This document shows positions 16,470 to 25,777 of a stretch of 64,000 bases of DNA, in pieces. The notes beneath the pieces were generated by a model that made no database searches, was not told the origin of the DNA, and saw only the letters and a list, made by a program, of their open reading frames with translations. This stretch comes from Candidatus Nitricoxidireducens bremensis (GTDB lineage: Bacteria > Pseudomonadota > Gammaproteobacteria > Burkholderiales > Rhodocyclaceae). Each line of letters starts with the position of its first letter. The stretch's first letter is position 1. The stretch is from the NCBI GenBank assembly GCA_030247725.1, contig JAOTRT010000002.1, forward strand, positions 434,001 through 498,000, in the 5' to 3' direction. A program made the position numbers and the translations under genes.

Positions 16470-17519
16470 TTACGGCTTTAGCAAATCCCAAGTCAATGGC
16501 ATTCCACGAATGGCATCCTTTTTAATCTGCATCCCCAAGACCTGCTCAAGAAACTTGGGCGACATGCCAAGGCCTGGACGAACGGAACGAACGTTGTCAA
16601 CTGACAGTAAGTCTCCGGCTTTCATGTCGGAAACAAGATAGAGAGATCGTCGGTAAACCAAAGAACCGCGTTCGCCCTCGGTTGGGCCATACTTTATCTC
16701 ACCCATGGCTTGCCACGCACGCTCGGATTCAACGACGAGCGATGTCATTTCATCCGGTTCCATGGAAAAAGATGCATCCACTCCTCCATCGGCGCGACTC
16801 AACGTGAAATGTTTTTCGATGACTGTGGCTCCTAACGCAACCGCAGCAATCGCCGCCCCAACTCCCATGGTGTGATCAGAAAGGCCAACCTCACAACTGA
16901 ATAGCTGTCGCAAGTGAGGAATCGTCCTCAGATTGGTGTTATTTGGTGCTGCCGGATAGTTGCTGGTACACTTCAAAAGTACGACCTCACGACAGCCCGC
17001 CCCTCGTACAGCCGACACCATTTCATCTAGCTCGGCTACAGTCGCCATACCGGTGGATATTATGAGCGGCTTACCAGTGGCAGCCACCCTGCGCAATAAG
17101 GGAATATCGTTATTCTCAAACGATGCAACTTTGTAGCACGGAACATCCAATGATTCTAAAAAGTCTACCGCCGTCTCGTCAAAGGGCGTCGAGAAGGCTT
17201 CCATACCCAATTGGCGAGCCCGCGCAAAAATCGGCTCATGCCATTCCCACGGCGTATACGCCTCTTGGTAGAGTTGGTGAAGCGATTTCCCCGCCCATGG
17301 GTTGCTGGCTTGAGGTGAAATCATGAACTCACTACGCTGACAATCAAGCGTAATGGTATCTGCAGTGTAGGTCTGCAGCTTCAGAGCGTGAGCACCAGCC
17401 CTGGCTGCCGCATCCACAATGGCGAGGGCACGCTCAAGTGACCGATTGTGATTACCGGACATCTCGGCAATCACCAATGGCGGGTGGCCGGGCCCAATAT
17501 CACGGTTACCGATTTTCAT
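16470..17519 (-). CDS. pseI: Pseudaminic acid synthase PseI
   Basis: A 349-residue NeuB-family synthase that condenses 2,4-diacetamido-2,4,6-trideoxy-L-altrose with phosphoenolpyruvate to give pseudaminic acid. The N-terminal TIM barrel has PPLVIAEMSGNHNRSLE, ALKLQTYTADTIT, EAFSTPFDETAVDFLE and IEKHFTLSRADGGVDASFS. The C-terminal SAF (antifreeze-like) domain covers the last 65 residues (RRSLYLVSDMKAGDLL). Presence of pseB, pseC, pseF and pseG in the same operon selects PseI over sialic or legionaminic acid synthases. It precedes the SIS isomerase by 20 nt and follows the PseG-PseH fusion after an 81-nt gap. Confidence 0.93.
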   Translation of the reverse strand: MKIGNRDIGPGHPPLVIAEMSGNHNRSLERALAIVDAAARAGAHALKLQTYTADTITLDCQRSEFMISPQASNPWAGKSLHQLYQEAYTPWEWHEPIFARARQLGMEAFSTPFDETAVDFLESLDVPCYKVASFENNDIPLLRRVAATGKPLIISTGMATVAELDEMVSAVRGAGCREVVLLKCTSNYPAAPNNTNLRTIPHLRQLFSCEVGLSDHTMGVGAAIAAVALGATVIEKHFTLSRADGGVDASFSMEPDEMTSLVVESERAWQAMGEIKYGPTEGERGSLVYRRSLYLVSDMKAGDLLSVDNVRSVRPGLGMSPKFLEQVLGMQIKKDAIRGMPLTWDLLKP

Positions 17520-17600
17520 AAGCTAGTATTTCCGCGTCGCAGGTTGATCAGCAATCCTTGCGACTCAAATTTTCATTGTCCCATATCGACGCCTATGGAT

Positions 17601-19172
17601 TCAAGAGGCTTTCCACGCTTCCAAAGGCCTGCCAACGCTGCTATATGTGAAAGTGATTGTATCCCCGTCAATATGTGCCATGAACCCTAGTCGCTCAAAG
17701 ACATTGATGGACTTTGGGTTAGCTGTTTTGACTCGCCCTACAAATTCCACAGGGCCCATTTCCTCCATGAGTTCTCTCATGGCATCGCTAAGAAGGCGGG
17801 GGGCCAACCCCGCGCCTCTAAACAAAGCATCGATAGAAAAACTAATCACCCAAAGACCGTCCTTGCGTTCAAAGCGGACCTGTCCAATCGGGGTATCACA
17901 CGCACTCTTAGCTATATAGATTCTGGTATTGGAGCCCTTTTCCAGCCTAGCGGCCAACCAAGCATGGTGTGCCGCATGATCAATTGGGTCCGGGCAAAAT
18001 GAGTTTCTGCGGACATCAAGATCATTCGCCCACCTGAGCAACAGATCCTCATCCACAAAACCCGCTTTACAAAGTTGCCAAGGAAGAGTTTGCGCCGCGA
18101 ATATGATCTCTGACACGCGCTGCGCCCCCCACCCATCAACCAATTCCATACAGCGCGACGATACTCCAGCCATTTCCCCGTTTAGCGCACCGCTTAGCGC
18201 CCTTGCGATGGCCATCACATCCACATCGTCAGCATTGCCTAACCAACGCGCCAATCTACGTCTATGCAATTCGCGCGCAATAGGTATCTGATTGTCAGCA
18301 ACGGTAACTACCAATGAGGGTAAGCCAAGACAGCAACGCTCCCACACGGCAGTTCCAGCGGCACCCAAGGCTAGATCGGCTTTAGCCATCAACGGTGCTA
18401 ACGAACGCAAGCCTATGTGCAAAACAACATTGGAAGACTTTGCTGCGTATTCTGTCAGCTCTTCTCGGTGGGGATTACTAAGCCCTATTGCAACATCGAC
18501 GCTCAAGTCTGCGCTGTTGATTGTCTCAAGCGCTTTGAGCGCCTGGAGGGTTAGGTTAGCTAAGTCGGCATCGCCAAAGTAGACAAACAGCTGCCGAACC
18601 GGTCCGGTCCTAGGCTTAATCTCTTTACGCCAATGAACATAGTCGGGTTGCAGTAAAGCGAAGCGTGGGCCAAGCATCTGCTTGCATACGGGCGGAACTT
18701 TACCCAAGTACCGATCATTTCCGTCTCCTACCAAATTTTGATCGAGAAGAAGATCGCATTCATGCTGCCGATCAGCCAAGTCATCAATGGCTAGTATGCT
18801 GCGGCAGCTTGGTCGCAGTATTTTTTCCCATGCCATATCCAACGCATAGTGATCGACTACCAACCAATCGAATTGACTCCCATACGTTGCCAAGGCAGCT
18901 ACCACTTCGCTCGCATCCTCGCCTATTGACAGGCCAAGCCAGCCCTCATAGCCCCTCCCACTCGCGACTTCCAGGCACTTCGTTACCGGACTCAAGCGCA
19001 GAACGGAGAAGCCCTGCTTCGCTAGCCAGTCGCAGCGGTCACCTGGCATCTCGCGACATATGAACACAACCTCGGCACCCAGCCGAAGTAGCTCTCTCGC
19101 CAAGGTCGTACAACGCACAACATGACCGCTTCCAATCCAGGTGGAAGCATCCGCGCGGATAGCAACTCTCAC
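17601..19172 (-). CDS. PseG-PseH fusion: UDP-sugar hydrolase plus GNAT N-acetyltransferase
   Basis: A 523-residue protein that joins two pathway enzymes. Residues 1-350 are PseG-like (UDP-2,4-diacetamido-2,4,6-trideoxy-L-altrose hydrolase), a GT-B-like fold with RADASTWIGSGHVVRCTTLA at the start, LAIDDLADRQHECDLLLDQN and LALGAAGTAVWERCCLGLP. Residues about 355-520 are a GNAT domain with LLRWANDLDVRRNSF, an acetyl-CoA loop around FRGAGLAPRLLSDAM, and NPKSINVFERLGF, as expected for PseH. The fusion accounts for the missing separate pseH gene. The start overlaps the pseF stop by 4 nt. The order of reactions (PseH before PseG) is opposite to the domain order. Confidence 0.9.
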   Translation of the reverse strand: MRVAIRADASTWIGSGHVVRCTTLARELLRLGAEVVFICREMPGDRCDWLAKQGFSVLRLSPVTKCLEVASGRGYEGWLGLSIGEDASEVVAALATYGSQFDWLVVDHYALDMAWEKILRPSCRSILAIDDLADRQHECDLLLDQNLVGDGNDRYLGKVPPVCKQMLGPRFALLQPDYVHWRKEIKPRTGPVRQLFVYFGDADLANLTLQALKALETINSADLSVDVAIGLSNPHREELTEYAAKSSNVVLHIGLRSLAPLMAKADLALGAAGTAVWERCCLGLPSLVVTVADNQIPIARELHRRRLARWLGNADDVDVMAIARALSGALNGEMAGVSSRCMELVDGWGAQRVSEIIFAAQTLPWQLCKAGFVDEDLLLRWANDLDVRRNSFCPDPIDHAAHHAWLAARLEKGSNTRIYIAKSACDTPIGQVRFERKDGLWVISFSIDALFRGAGLAPRLLSDAMRELMEEMGPVEFVGRVKTANPKSINVFERLGFMAHIDGDTITFTYSSVGRPLEAWKAS

Positions 19173-19861
19173 AAGTCTCCAGTTTCCTTAAGGATACGGT
19201 ATATCAACTCAGCCCGACACCAATCTTCTTCGGTGTCAATATCTTGAACGCGATATCTCGGTATAAGTACTGGTGCTGAGTATTTAGAGAACAGAAGATC
19301 GTCCGCTAACCACGCGGCGGCGGTTCCCCAATAAAATTGCGCCGCGTCATGCAGGGCTTCCGGTAAATCCTGAGAACGCCGATTGAAATTCTCCGGGAAA
19401 ATCATCCGAACGCCCTGTTCGTCTCTCACCAAGCCCCTGTAGATCGGGTAATCGAAAGTGGTCGCTGAAAAGGAAAACCGCCGCCCATCGCCTTTAACTG
19501 CGTCCAATCCGGCCAACAAGTCCGTTACTCTCAATAATGGCGCGGTGGCATATATGCAAGCGACATGCTCGAAATCAAAACCTTGGCTCTGTGCCCAAAG
19601 AATTGCGTGGCGAATAACCGGTATCGTTCCGGTGAAATCGTCTGCAAGACTCGCGGGTCTTGGTAACGCGACACAACCTTTCTCTCTTGCCAATCCCAGG
19701 ATCACCGCATCATCGCTAGAGACAATCACATGAGAAAATGCTTCCGTCTTAGCCGCACATTCGATGGAGTAGTTAAGGATCGGCACTCCGCAAAATGGCT
19801 TGAGATTTTTCCGCGGGATGCGTTTGCTGCCTCCGCGTGCGGGAATGATGGCAATACTCAA
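19169..19861 (-). CDS. pseF: Pseudaminic acid cytidylyltransferase PseF
   Basis: A 230-residue CMP-sugar synthetase of the NeuA/PseF family that activates pseudaminic acid with CTP to CMP-pseudaminic acid. It shows IAIIPARGGSKRIPRKN at the N-terminus, HVIVSSDDAVI, and the C-terminal IPRYRVQDIDTEEDW tail with the metal-binding Asp. It overlaps genes on both sides by 4 nt: the 641-residue putative glycosyltransferase upstream and the PseG-PseH fusion downstream. This fits a coupled production line for the activated sugar in the cytoplasm. Confidence 0.93.
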   Translation of the reverse strand: MSIAIIPARGGSKRIPRKNLKPFCGVPILNYSIECAAKTEAFSHVIVSSDDAVILGLAREKGCVALPRPASLADDFTGTIPVIRHAILWAQSQGFDFEHVACIYATAPLLRVTDLLAGLDAVKGDGRRFSFSATTFDYPIYRGLVRDEQGVRMIFPENFNRRSQDLPEALHDAAQFYWGTAAAWLADDLLFSKYSAPVLIPRYRVQDIDTEEDWCRAELIYRILKETGDL

Positions 19862-21783
19862 TTCACCCTCCCGTTGACCTGATGATAGATATCTTCAAGC
19901 CTGTTGTGCAACCGAAGTCTTGCTGAAAGGTTATCGATGCCGTAGCTATAGTAGTCCTGTCTCATTTCCGCGAACATATCGCTTGGCATGAGAGGGCTCC
20001 CTTCAATTAGCTCTGCGACTCGTAGCCTCAACTCTTGATAGGTCTTAACAATTACAGGGTATTGATCGTATCCAAAATGACTTGTCGGGTGATCAATAAA
20101 GTCATAAATCAGCGCGGGCTTGCCGACAGCCAACATCTCATCAACTAGCGACGTATGGCAGGCAACGGCAAGGTCAGCCATTGCTGCCATGAGTGATGGA
20201 GAATAAGTGCTGAGATCAGTCTCAAATGAGATGTTGGGCATCATGCCTATGACGCTCATAATGTCCTGCATTTGGGAAAGCGTTGTTGCGTTTGTATCCT
20301 TTCCCTTTAAAACAATGTGTGCGTGAGGGAAATCAATGGCCAGACGAATCATATCGAGATAAAAACGCTTATTAGTCCGCCAATTGTTGGCCATCGCGCG
20401 CGCATTTGCGACTGCTGTAGTTTCAGAGTGGAAATCAAGGGCCAAGATCAGTTTGCGCTCGCGCTTAATTGCTGAATACTTTTCAGGAAATTCAGTCTGA
20501 CGAGCACTAATATCTTCGGCGCGTACCGGACCAATCGGATCACAATGGCCGAGCCTAGCCAATCGTGGATGGTCACTCAGGAAACGGCATACACGTGGCC
20601 CAACAGGCAGGTAATAATCAAATATCAGTCGATAGATTCCTTGAAATGGCGCGAAAAAACGCTCTTGAGTAGCGACTGTGACAATATCGTGTAGAGCTAA
20701 CGCCACCGAGAGCATTGGCGGAAACAGCACATCGTATCCAACGAGCGCAATTTTGGCCCTCGGAAGGCGCTCTAAGCCGCTGAGGTACAAACGCAGATGG
20801 CAATATCGAGCAAAGTAGAAAGCAAAATGGCTAGAAGTTCGCTTTTTCGAGTTAGCCCCCCAGCGGTGACGCCCCCGCCAAATCAGCCTGATGTAATCAA
20901 AGGCCCAACGGCGAACAGCCACCGCTCCAAGGGCATGCAAATCAGAGTTGGGAATTTGATGGAGAGCATAGTATTGGTCGGTACGCGCTCGCTCTGCCTT
21001 CGGCTCCCCTAGAGAGAGGTGGAGTATTCTTGTCGGATGAAACGGACTGGCAGGATCATTCGAATAGTAGTGATCCTTCAGGAATAAATCTCCGTAGTAG
21101 ATCCCCTTATGAGGGAAAAATATGATTTCGTTAGAAATCTCCTCCGGGAGGACGCTTGTCTCTGGCGACTGCTGCTGCCCGGCGGTTACATGCCGGCCCT
21201 GAAACGCAGCTTTTTTCACCGACAAGTATTTGGCCAAGCCCCGGATCAAGTACCCCCCAAAAGACAGAACGCGCGGCAAACTGACTAACTCGATGTTCTT
21301 ATTTGATTCTCTTCCCCAGGAAATTACGGTCTGAGATAGCTTGGTGAAGGCCGTGACGATGCGGATAGGACGCCCTGGATCGGCATTCGAAATTTCTGTC
21401 GCGAACATGATCAGTTCGCAAAGCTCTGCCAGCTCAGAAGATAAATAGTGTTCATTCGCAAGAGAAAACCGTTCTCGATCCTCGTCGCTCATACACAGAC
21501 TGTCTGCAATTGCTTGTTCGACAGGAGAATCCCGAAAAATACGCTCATAGGCTTGACGGGAAAGAGCGCTTCTTTGCGTAAAGTATTTCCCGATTCCACC
21601 TTGAATTTCCTCGTAGCTTAAGGCACGCACGCCGAATTCCGCCAAGACCATAGCTCGACGATCAGTTGCAAGAAAAGGGGCAAGGCGAAGATAGCGGGTA
21701 TCGTAGCCCAAGCGGGCAAACGCAATCGCCGCCATAGCACTCGCGAATCCGACTTCGCGAAATAAAAGGACGGTTGCCTTCAA
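19858..21783 (-). CDS. Large putative glycosyltransferase of a pseudaminic acid cluster
   Basis: A 641-residue protein that I do not recognise fully. The C-terminal third looks like a GT-B nucleotide-binding domain of the CDP-glycerol/sialyltransferase-like kind: RKLILALDFHSE, HAHIVLKGKD, SLMAAMADLAVACHTSLVDEML and VGKPALIYDF. The last pattern, in which a terminal donor-site helix precedes KPALIYDF, is typical of polysaccharide transferases. The middle contains KIALVGYDVLFPP and a possible amphipathic stretch at YLSGLERL. It sits inside the pse block with 4-nt overlaps on both sides (pseC and pseF), so it is a good candidate for a pseudaminic acid transferase. No signal peptide is visible. 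The role is inference from fold pattern and position. Confidence 0.65.
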   Translation of the reverse strand: MKATVLLFREVGFASAMAAIAFARLGYDTRYLRLAPFLATDRRAMVLAEFGVRALSYEEIQGGIGKYFTQRSALSRQAYERIFRDSPVEQAIADSLCMSDEDRERFSLANEHYLSSELAELCELIMFATEISNADPGRPIRIVTAFTKLSQTVISWGRESNKNIELVSLPRVLSFGGYLIRGLAKYLSVKKAAFQGRHVTAGQQQSPETSVLPEEISNEIIFFPHKGIYYGDLFLKDHYYSNDPASPFHPTRILHLSLGEPKAERARTDQYYALHQIPNSDLHALGAVAVRRWAFDYIRLIWRGRHRWGANSKKRTSSHFAFYFARYCHLRLYLSGLERLPRAKIALVGYDVLFPPMLSVALALHDIVTVATQERFFAPFQGIYRLIFDYYLPVGPRVCRFLSDHPRLARLGHCDPIGPVRAEDISARQTEFPEKYSAIKRERKLILALDFHSETTAVANARAMANNWRTNKRFYLDMIRLAIDFPHAHIVLKGKDTNATTLSQMQDIMSVIGMMPNISFETDLSTYSPSLMAAMADLAVACHTSLVDEMLAVGKPALIYDFIDHPTSHFGYDQYPVIVKTYQELRLRVAELIEGSPLMPSDMFAEMRQDYYSYGIDNLSARLRLHNRLEDIYHQVNGRVN

Positions 21784-22940
21784 CTGGTGCAGCCAGAAAC
21801 AGCAGTCACCAGACTACGGACTACGTAGTCTTGTTGATCTACGCTAAATGCTGGGAAAATCGGCAAAGATATTGCCTCCTCATAGTACAACTCAGCGTTT
21901 GGGCACAGGCCTGGTATGAAACCAAGCTGTCGATAGTAGGGCTGGAGATAAACCGGGATGTAATGTACGTTGACACCGATATCTGCGGTACGTAAGGCAT
22001 TGAAAACCGCGCGTCTTATCTTCCCTGGAATGCGCACAACATAGAGATGAAACGCAGATTCGCTGATCTGATGCCCCAAGGGAGTGACAATAGAAGTATG
22101 TTCTAACAAATCGTTATAGCGGCGGGCCACTGCTCGCCGATCACTAACGAATTGATCTAGGCGCCCCAGTTGGCTGAGCCCCAAGGCAGCATGTATGTCG
22201 GTCATACGATAGTTGAACCCCAATACCACTTGTTCGTAATACCACAGGCCATCGGGCTCTTGCACCATCCCGGCAGGCTCCCGAGTTATCCCATGGCTTC
22301 GAAGAAGTCGGACACGCCGTGCCAAAGTCTCATCGTTCGTAAGCACCATGCCACCTTCGCCAGTCGTAATCATCTTCACGGGATGGAAGCTTAGTACGAC
22401 CATGTCGCTATAGAGGCAGTTACCAATCGGCTCACCATTCTGGTAGCTAGCGCCTAGAGCGTGGGAAGCATCTTCGACTATCCGACATCCATAGCGATCG
22501 GCAAGACCACGAATTCTCTCCATATCGCAGGGCTGGCCGCACATATGGACAGGAATCAATACTTTGGGTAAGCGGCCTGCTCGTTCCGCCATCTCGAATT
22601 TACTGGCCAAATGCTCTGGACAAATATTGAATGTATCGGGGTTAATGTCCACGAAGTCGACTGCGGCGCCACAATACAAAGCACAATTTGCGCTGGCGAC
22701 AAACGTAATCGGCGACGTCCATACGATATCGCCAAATCCCACACCTAAAGCTAGACAAGCCAAGTGCAAGGCTGAAGTAGCGCTGTTTGTTGCTATTGCA
22801 TATTTGGTCTTGCAATAATCAGCAACACCCGCCTCAAAAGCGGGAACCGCCGGACCTTGGGTCAGAAAATCCGAGCCCAAAACATCAACAACCGCTTGAA
22901 TGTCAGCACTGGAGATGTTCTGACGCCCATACGGAATCAT
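21780..22940 (-). CDS. pseC: PseC: UDP-4-amino-4,6-dideoxy-N-acetyl-L-altrosamine transaminase
   Basis: A 386-residue DegT/DnrJ/EryC1/StrS aminotransferase, start MIPYGRQNIS at 22940 with GAGGG seven bases upstream; an ATG at 22943 and one at 22964 are also in frame. PLP-binding features are NSATSALHLACLALG, VEDASHALGASYQ and the Schiff-base lysine in LSFHPVKMITTGEGGM. It converts the 4-keto sugar made by PseB into the 4-amino sugar with glutamate. It starts 10 nt after the pseB stop and overlaps the 641-residue gene by 4 nt. Confidence 0.93.
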   Translation of the reverse strand: MIPYGRQNISSADIQAVVDVLGSDFLTQGPAVPAFEAGVADYCKTKYAIATNSATSALHLACLALGVGFGDIVWTSPITFVASANCALYCGAAVDFVDINPDTFNICPEHLASKFEMAERAGRLPKVLIPVHMCGQPCDMERIRGLADRYGCRIVEDASHALGASYQNGEPIGNCLYSDMVVLSFHPVKMITTGEGGMVLTNDETLARRVRLLRSHGITREPAGMVQEPDGLWYYEQVVLGFNYRMTDIHAALGLSQLGRLDQFVSDRRAVARRYNDLLEHTSIVTPLGHQISESAFHLYVVRIPGKIRRAVFNALRTADIGVNVHYIPVYLQPYYRQLGFIPGLCPNAELYYEEAISLPIFPAFSVDQQDYVVRSLVTAVSGCTS

Positions 22941-22950
22941 CATGTCGCCC

Positions 22951-23949
22951 TCAAATATTCCCAATTTTCCCGCAATTAGCAGCTATCCATTCCTGAAGAG
23001 CCGTTACAGTCATCCAATCAAGATTGTTATCCGATGAGTATGTGAAATCCGAGGAGACCTTCTGCCCTTGACCGATCCGATCTGGATCGCTGCTCCAGTT
23101 ATGAATCGCCGGAAGAATCTTATAGTGATCAGCATACTCATATGTATGCGCGGCGTCCTCCTCACCAATCATCTGCTCATGTAGTTTTTCTCCGGGGCGG
23201 ATTCCCACTATCTCGTGGCGCGCTTGGGGTGCAATCGCCCGGGCAATGTCCACTACGCTCATGGATGGAATTTTGCGAACGTAAATTTCGCCGCCGATCA
23301 TGTCCTGGAAACTATGCCAGACCAACTCAACTGCTTGTTCCAGTGTGATCATGAAGCGCGTCATACGCACATCCGTAATTGGAAGTACTCCAGTCTCCGC
23401 AAGACTATTGAAATACGGAATCACAGACCCCCGCGACCCCATGACATTGCCGTATCTAACAACCGAGAACCGCGTATTGTGTGCGCCTGCATAAGCATTC
23501 CCTGCAACAAACAACTTGTCTGAAGCGAGCTTGGTGGCACCGTAGAGATTCGCCGGGCTACTTGCCTTATCTGTAGAGAGTGCCACGACACGCTTAACAC
23601 CCCGGTCGATGCAAGCATCAATCAGATTCATAGCACCAAGTACATTGGTTTTCACGCATTCGAACGGGTTATATTCAGCGGTCGGAACGATCTTAGTTGC
23701 TGCGGCGTGAACAACGTACTCGATACCGTCCAAAGCACGCGAAAGACGATCCTTATCTCGAACATCGCCAATGAAGAATCGTACGCGATTGTCTTGCCCA
23801 TAGAGCTTGGCCATTTCCCACTGCTTCATCTCATCGCGAGAAAAGATAACCAAGCGACGCGGATTAAATCGCGCCAATGTAAGCGGAACAAATGTGTGGC
23901 CGAACGAACCGGTTCCACCGGTGATTAATATCGAAGCATTAGTCAACAT
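22951..23949 (-). CDS. pseB: PseB: UDP-N-acetylglucosamine 4,6-dehydratase (inverting)
   Basis: A 332-residue SDR and first enzyme of the pseudaminic acid route. The start at 23949 is fixed by a GGGAGG sequence five bases upstream and by the family N-terminus (MLTNASILITGGTGSFGHTF); a longer open frame reaches 23997. Diagnostic stretches are FSRDEMKQWEMA, VVHAAATKIVPTAEYNP, ALSTDKASSPANLYGATKL and GIRPGEKLHEQMI, the last two shared with FlaA1/PseB rather than the non-inverting PglF. The reaction is dehydration with C5 inversion of UDP-GlcNAc. It overlaps the upstream LIC12162-like gene by 7 nt. Confidence 0.94.
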   Translation of the reverse strand: MLTNASILITGGTGSFGHTFVPLTLARFNPRRLVIFSRDEMKQWEMAKLYGQDNRVRFFIGDVRDKDRLSRALDGIEYVVHAAATKIVPTAEYNPFECVKTNVLGAMNLIDACIDRGVKRVVALSTDKASSPANLYGATKLASDKLFVAGNAYAGAHNTRFSVVRYGNVMGSRGSVIPYFNSLAETGVLPITDVRMTRFMITLEQAVELVWHSFQDMIGGEIYVRKIPSMSVVDIARAIAPQARHEIVGIRPGEKLHEQMIGEEDAAHTYEYADHYKILPAIHNWSSDPDRIGQGQKVSSDFTYSSDNNLDWMTVTALQEWIAANCGKIGNI

Positions 23950-25712
23950 GACAACCTCCCAAAATTCCAAAGCGATTGCGTCCAGGTCCTGAACCAATCC
24001 GGACGACTGAGTGCATATTCGTTACACCATCTAGCACGTGCCTCCTGCACATGAGGCTGCTGCCACCAAACTGACACGTTAGCCGATATCGCATTGATGT
24101 GGGCTGCCGCAGCTTCCGCATCTTCGAAGAGGATTCCGGCCCGCCGTAAATCGTCGTAAAGAGTCGCTGCCCTTGAGTGCATCTGGTATAGATCGCGTTG
24201 CCAGTACGCCACGGTCGGCACATTCGCCGAAAGCGCCTGGTAAAACATCGTCGATGGATTATCGATCACCGCCATGCAACATTTGGCCAATTCCTCCTCC
24301 GGACGCCTGGTTAAAATCCGCAGTGAAGGAAAATGTGCTTGCAAGTAGGGTATTTCATTCATCGTATGGGGATAGAGGTGGGGCCGGTAAAGCACTCGGC
24401 CACGCAACCCAGTATGAAGAGCTTCCAGAAACCGAATCTTGTCACGCACATAGCGAATAACGATGTCCTTCCCATATGACCCCTCAATTCGAGGATAAAA
24501 CAAGGGGATAAGGAGCCCGACGAATAGGATGTCACGGGACGCTTGTCGATGAACAATTTTTTGTAAGTGAGGAGTTGATAGAGGCAGGTAGCGACACGCA
24601 TACCGAGGATGGTAGGCCCAACCCCACGTGATAAAGGCATCCAAGGCGAACTCCACTATCGCCGTCGGCGGTAGATCCAAATCACCGTAGCCAGAGCCAT
24701 GCTGACACCCTATAAGAAACTCCCCGCCTTCTCGGGCCAATGCAGCAGATTTCTTTAGTGAATCCGAAGAAACAATTCTGTTACCAAGTATTCTCAACTT
24801 TCCAGGCCTAATTCGCCAACCGAGGTCGGGAAGTGAGCGGATTCGTCGAAAGCTGCCCGGTAGGCCCTGATAAATGATGTCCATCATTCTGCCGTCCCCC
24901 AGATGACCAAATAGGGGTACCGGTTTTGCGGCCGGACGTACCCCTTCTGGTACGGTTAGCCTCGGAAGCACAACTCTCGAAATAGCCGGTTTGAGACTAA
25001 GTAACGCAGAAACCACGATAAGGCGCCAACCACTTAGTGAGTACACGCCAATACATCTTGGAGCAACGAGCACAAGAAGTCTCTGCCACAGTCGCCTCGC
25101 CCAATTCCGCCCCCATGTCCTGACATCGCCCATCCGGCTCCTACTATCCATGCGGGGACCATGGGTTTCTTCGTAGCCAACGCACCATCGATTGGGCGCA
25201 ATCACCTCCAAGAATCGCGATACGGCCCAAACAAAGAAGTCCAGATTATCAACAGTTCCTTCAATAAAGTGCTCAGTGTCGCGGAACTGCTCGCACGCAC
25301 AGTTTGGGCTGAGTTCTACTGTGAGATCTAAATCCCCATACTGATCAACAAGCCCCTGTGCAGTATGCTGCGCGACGAATAGGATTTGAATATAGGTTAT
25401 CAGCCAGTAGTCCAGCAGCTCCCGCCAAAAGGATTCCGAGTAATCAAGACCGTTCTCGGCATTCAAGCGATTACGCAACAATGGAAAGAATCTGTCACGA
25501 TATTCCATGCAGGTCGCAAATGCCGTCAGTGAGGTCTCATGAGATAGATCTGCACGAATATCCGGCACGAAAGCATAGGTGGACCACTGATCAAAGTCAG
25601 CCGGGTGGTCAAGAAAGCACCATGGACCCGCGGGAATATCCACGGCGAAGTCAAAATCAGCTGGCACCTTGCCAAGAATTAGCCTCCGGCTACGGTGATT
25701 ACTCATGGTCAT
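23943..25712 (-). CDS. LIC12162-family putative transferase
   Basis: A 589-residue protein resembling the LIC12162 transferase family, first named in Leptospira surface-sugar clusters. Signs are AGPWCFLDHPADF near the N-terminus, EFLIGCQHGSGYGDL in the centre, DAFITWGWAYHP and, near the C-terminus, CCMAVIDNPSTMFYQALSANVPTVAYW, which looks like a GT-B donor site. ATG codons at 25712 and 25706 are both possible starts; a longer frame to 25907 overlaps the HisF-like gene and is rejected. The family is commonly linked to nonulosonic acid clusters and may transfer the modified Pse residue to an acceptor. Transfer activity is not proven for the family. Confidence 0.7.
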   Translation of the reverse strand: MTMSNHRSRRLILGKVPADFDFAVDIPAGPWCFLDHPADFDQWSTYAFVPDIRADLSHETSLTAFATCMEYRDRFFPLLRNRLNAENGLDYSESFWRELLDYWLITYIQILFVAQHTAQGLVDQYGDLDLTVELSPNCACEQFRDTEHFIEGTVDNLDFFVWAVSRFLEVIAPNRWCVGYEETHGPRMDSRSRMGDVRTWGRNWARRLWQRLLVLVAPRCIGVYSLSGWRLIVVSALLSLKPAISRVVLPRLTVPEGVRPAAKPVPLFGHLGDGRMMDIIYQGLPGSFRRIRSLPDLGWRIRPGKLRILGNRIVSSDSLKKSAALAREGGEFLIGCQHGSGYGDLDLPPTAIVEFALDAFITWGWAYHPRYACRYLPLSTPHLQKIVHRQASRDILFVGLLIPLFYPRIEGSYGKDIVIRYVRDKIRFLEALHTGLRGRVLYRPHLYPHTMNEIPYLQAHFPSLRILTRRPEEELAKCCMAVIDNPSTMFYQALSANVPTVAYWQRDLYQMHSRAATLYDDLRRAGILFEDAEAAAAHINAISANVSVWWQQPHVQEARARWCNEYALSRPDWFRTWTQSLWNFGRLSC

Positions 25713-25777
25713 CTGATCTTCGCTCAGGGAAGGCGGGTTATATCGCACTAGAGGTATAGTGCCTAGGCCAGCACGAT

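Noticed and set aside
23950..23997. Longer N-terminus for PseB
   Set aside because: The strong GGGAGG site and the family start place the first codon at 23949.
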